Origin: an uncultured Gammaproteobacteria bacterium
Lineage (GTDB): Bacteria > Pseudomonadota > Gammaproteobacteria > PS1 > Pseudothioglobaceae
Reading direction: 5' to 3'
DNA: 7,947 nt
Assembly: GCA_929200175.1 (NCBI GenBank)
Contig: CAKMYR010000052.1
Span: 1-7,947, forward strand
The notes beneath the pieces are model-generated. The model ran no database searches and was not told where the DNA came from. It was given only the letters and a program-made list of their open reading frames with translations. Each line of letters opens with the position of its first letter. Positions within the stretch are counted from its first letter, which is position 1. Shown here piece by piece: positions 6,259 through 7,947 of the stretch. The position numbers and the translations under genes were made by a program.

Positions 6259-7085
6259 TTTATCACTAACTCTGTTTCTAAATCAATATTAAATTTAGAT
6301 TTTACGGTTTGTTGAATATAAATTATTAATTTTTCTATATCTGTGGCAGTTGCATTATTTTTATTGATAATAAAATTAGCATGTTTATTAGAGATACAAG
6401 CGCCACCAATACAAAATCCTTTTAAATTACTTTGCTCAATTAGTTTTGCAGCATGATGATTTTTTGGATTTTTAAAAACACTGCCACAACTAGCTTGCCC
6501 AATAGGCTGGGTTTCTTTGCGTTTTTTTAAAATATTTTTTGGGTCATATTCAGGTTTTTTATTAAATTCAAAAGCTCCAGAGATAAAATATTCTTGTTTA
6601 TTTTTATTTATAACTTGACGATAACCAATATCAAAATCACTAACTTTGCGTTCTAATATTAAGCCTTTATGATTAATAGTAGTAACAGAATTAACAAAAC
6701 TCCAAATTTGACTGCCAAAAGCTCCAGCATTCATCGCTAATGCTCCGCCTACACTTCCTGGAATTGCGCTTAAAAATTGACTACCGTTTAGGTTTTTTTG
6801 TTGGCAGAATCTAGCTAATTTTGCTAAAGTTACTCCTGATTGTGCTTGTACAATATTATTTTTAATGGTGATATTATTTAAAAATTTTAATTTTATTACA
6901 ACACCGTTAAAGCCTTTATCTCGTACTAATAAATTACTACCTAATCCTAACATTAAAATATTTTTAGTATTATTTTGTAAAAATGTTACTAATTCATCTA
7001 GGTTTTTTGGAGTAAAAAAATATTTAGCCAAACCTCCAGCTTTAAATGAGCAATGTTTACTCATAGGTTGGTTATTAGTTAGCAT
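6255..7085 (-). CDS. murB: UDP-N-acetylenolpyruvoylglucosamine reductase
   Basis: This FAD enzyme reduces UDP-GlcNAc-enolpyruvate with NADPH to UDP-MurNAc, the second committed step of peptidoglycan synthesis. From the ATG at 7085 it has 276 residues. Motifs: GLGSNLLVRD (47-56) and AIPGSVGGALAMNAGAFG (107-124) for FAD binding, YR (155-156), QPIGQASCGSVFKNP (193-207) with the proton-donor Ser202, and DLETEL (268-273) with the late catalytic Glu. The short length and ASCGSVFKNP signature indicate a type II MurB rather than the 342-residue E. coli type I. The frame continues up to a TTG at 7106, adding 7 residues. I prefer the ATG because the conserved region begins only at NQPMSKHCSF and no Shine-Dalgarno supports the TTG. 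It overlaps murC by 11 bp and ddl by 4 bp. Confidence 0.95.
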   Translation of the reverse strand: MLTNNQPMSKHCSFKAGGLAKYFFTPKNLDELVTFLQNNTKNILMLGLGSNLLVRDKGFNGVVIKLKFLNNITIKNNIVQAQSGVTLAKLARFCQQKNLNGSQFLSAIPGSVGGALAMNAGAFGSQIWSFVNSVTTINHKGLILERKVSDFDIGYRQVINKNKQEYFISGAFEFNKKPEYDPKNILKKRKETQPIGQASCGSVFKNPKNHHAAKLIEQSNLKGFCIGGACISNKHANFIINKNNATATDIEKLIIYIQQTVKSKFNIDLETELVIK

Positions 7086-7947
7086 ATTTTTCAATAAATA
7101 AATCAACTAAAGCACTTATATTACCAGCACCTAATGTTAATACAACATCATTATTTTTCACAATACTATTAAGTTCTTTTAAGGCTTGGTTTAAATTTTT
7201 AACTAAAATAGGTTTTAAATTTGATTTTTTAAATATTGCATTTGCTATTGTTTTAGAGCTAATACCGGGTATTTTATTTTCTCCAGCAGAGTAAATATTT
7301 AATAAAATTAAATTATCAATTGTGGATAAAATATTAACAAAATCATCAAATAAATCTTGGGTACGAGAATAACGATGTAGTTGAAAAATTACAATTAATC
7401 TTTTATCTTGATAGGAGTTTTTTAAACTTTTAAGCACTTCTTTAATTTCATTTGGATGATGTCCGTAGTCATCAAATAGAAGTACATTTTTATTATCTAT
7501 ATTTAATAAACCGCAATATTCTAGGCGTCTAGCAACTCCAGCAAAGGTTTTTAAAGATTTTTTAATAGTATCTATTTTAATGCCTAATTCAAAAGCAACA
7601 CTAATAGCTGCTAAAGTATTAAGAACATTATGCTTGCCAATTAAATTTAAATTTACTAAAAAAGATTTATTGTATTTATTATGGATAACTTTAAAAATAA
7701 TTCGGCGTTTGTTCTGGCTGATATTTATAGCTCTAACATCGGATTTATCATTTAATCCATAACTTATTAATGGACGATTAATTTTATCTAATATTTTGAT
7801 AACTCCAGGATCATCTTTGCAAACTATACAAACACCATAAAATGGCAAATTTGAAGCAAAATCCAAAAAAGTTTTGACTAATTTATTATAACTGCCATAA
7901 GTTTTTATATGGTCTTTATCAATATTAGTAATAACACTCATCATAGG
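7075..7947 (-). CDS. murC: UDP-N-acetylmuramate--L-alanine ligase (C-terminal part; 5' end outside window)
   Basis: The product is the ATP-dependent ligase that adds the first residue, L-Ala, to UDP-MurNAc. The window holds the last 290 codons. The N-terminal UDP-binding domain and the GKT P-loop, roughly 190 residues by comparison with the usual 460-490, lie beyond the right edge. Counting from the ATG at 7944, visible motifs are ITNIDKDHIKTYG (5-17), SNLPFYG (31-37), GKHNVLNTLAAISVA (103-117), GVARRLEYCG (136-145), FDDYGHHPNEIK (157-168), QLHRYSRTQDLFDDFV (188-203), YSAGE (218-222) and LTLGAGNI (269-276). The ATG at 7944 is an internal Met, not the true start, since the frame is still open to the window edge. 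The gene ends 11 bp inside murB, as in compact dcw clusters. Confidence 0.96.
   Translation of the reverse strand, partial: PMMSVITNIDKDHIKTYGSYNKLVKTFLDFASNLPFYGVCIVCKDDPGVIKILDKINRPLISYGLNDKSDVRAINISQNKRRIIFKVIHNKYNKSFLVNLNLIGKHNVLNTLAAISVAFELGIKIDTIKKSLKTFAGVARRLEYCGLLNIDNKNVLLFDDYGHHPNEIKEVLKSLKNSYQDKRLIVIFQLHRYSRTQDLFDDFVNILSTIDNLILLNIYSAGENKIPGISSKTIANAIFKKSNLKPILVKNLNQALKELNSIVKNNDVVLTLGAGNISALVDLFIEKYAN

Noticed and set aside
6865..7101. 78-residue plus-strand ORF
   Set aside because: Antisense shadow of the murB 5' end with no supporting signal.
7086..7106. TTG start extending murB by 7 residues
   Set aside because: It has no Shine-Dalgarno and the added residues are not part of the conserved MurB N-terminus. 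The ATG at 7085 fits better, though the TTG cannot be excluded.
7580..7762. 60-residue plus-strand ORF
   Set aside because: Antisense shadow of murC with no supporting signal.

Overview
The window is a strongly AT-rich (about 70% A+T by eye), densely packed stretch of bacterial chromosome. Gene content and protein features point to a gammaproteobacterium: MiaA, a BolA with an E. coli-like C-terminal tail, a three-LysM MltD-type lytic transglycosylase, a ferredoxin-FAD-NAD(P) reductase of the 'CDP-6-deoxy-glucoseen reductase-like' type, and the dcw order murC-murB-ddl-ftsQ. Low GC, tight packing and loss of the usual ftsA-ftsZ neighbours would suit a host-associated or streamlined lineage, such as the thioautotrophic symbiont/SUP05 group, or another AT-rich lineage such as Francisella relatives. 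The sequence alone does not decide the genus.

Layout. (a) 1-51 may be the last codons of a + strand gene entering from the left. (b) 79-996, minus strand: miaA, tRNA A37 dimethylallyltransferase. (c) 997-1061: short divergent promoter region with sigma70-like elements on both strands. (d) 1062-4645, plus strand: an apparent four-gene operon of [2Fe-2S]/flavin reductase, bolA, mltD (lipoprotein lytic transglycosylase) and a six-helix membrane protein of unknown function. Gene junctions are 2 bp apart, 16 bp overlapping and 4 bp apart. (e) 4635-7947, minus strand: an operon entering from the right, murC (3' part only), murB, ddl and ftsQ, every junction overlapping (11, 4 and 8 bp). The two operons meet tail to tail with an 11-bp overlap of their last codons. 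No stretch over 300 bp lacks a gene, and I see no tRNA, rRNA, CRISPR, IS element or phage gene.

How the genes fit together. MurC adds L-Ala to UDP-MurNAc, MurB makes UDP-MurNAc, Ddl makes D-Ala-D-Ala, and FtsQ links peptidoglycan synthesis to the divisome. On the facing operon, MltD cleaves mature peptidoglycan, and BolA is an Fe-S/glutaredoxin partner linked in E. coli to cell shape. The window is therefore mostly a cell-envelope locus, with miaA and a redox enzyme alongside.

I found no convincing new biological system. The points most worth checking are the end of the dcw cluster at ftsQ without ftsA/ftsZ, the terminator-less convergent overlap, the unassigned membrane protein behind mltD, and the degenerate extra LysM fragment in MltD.
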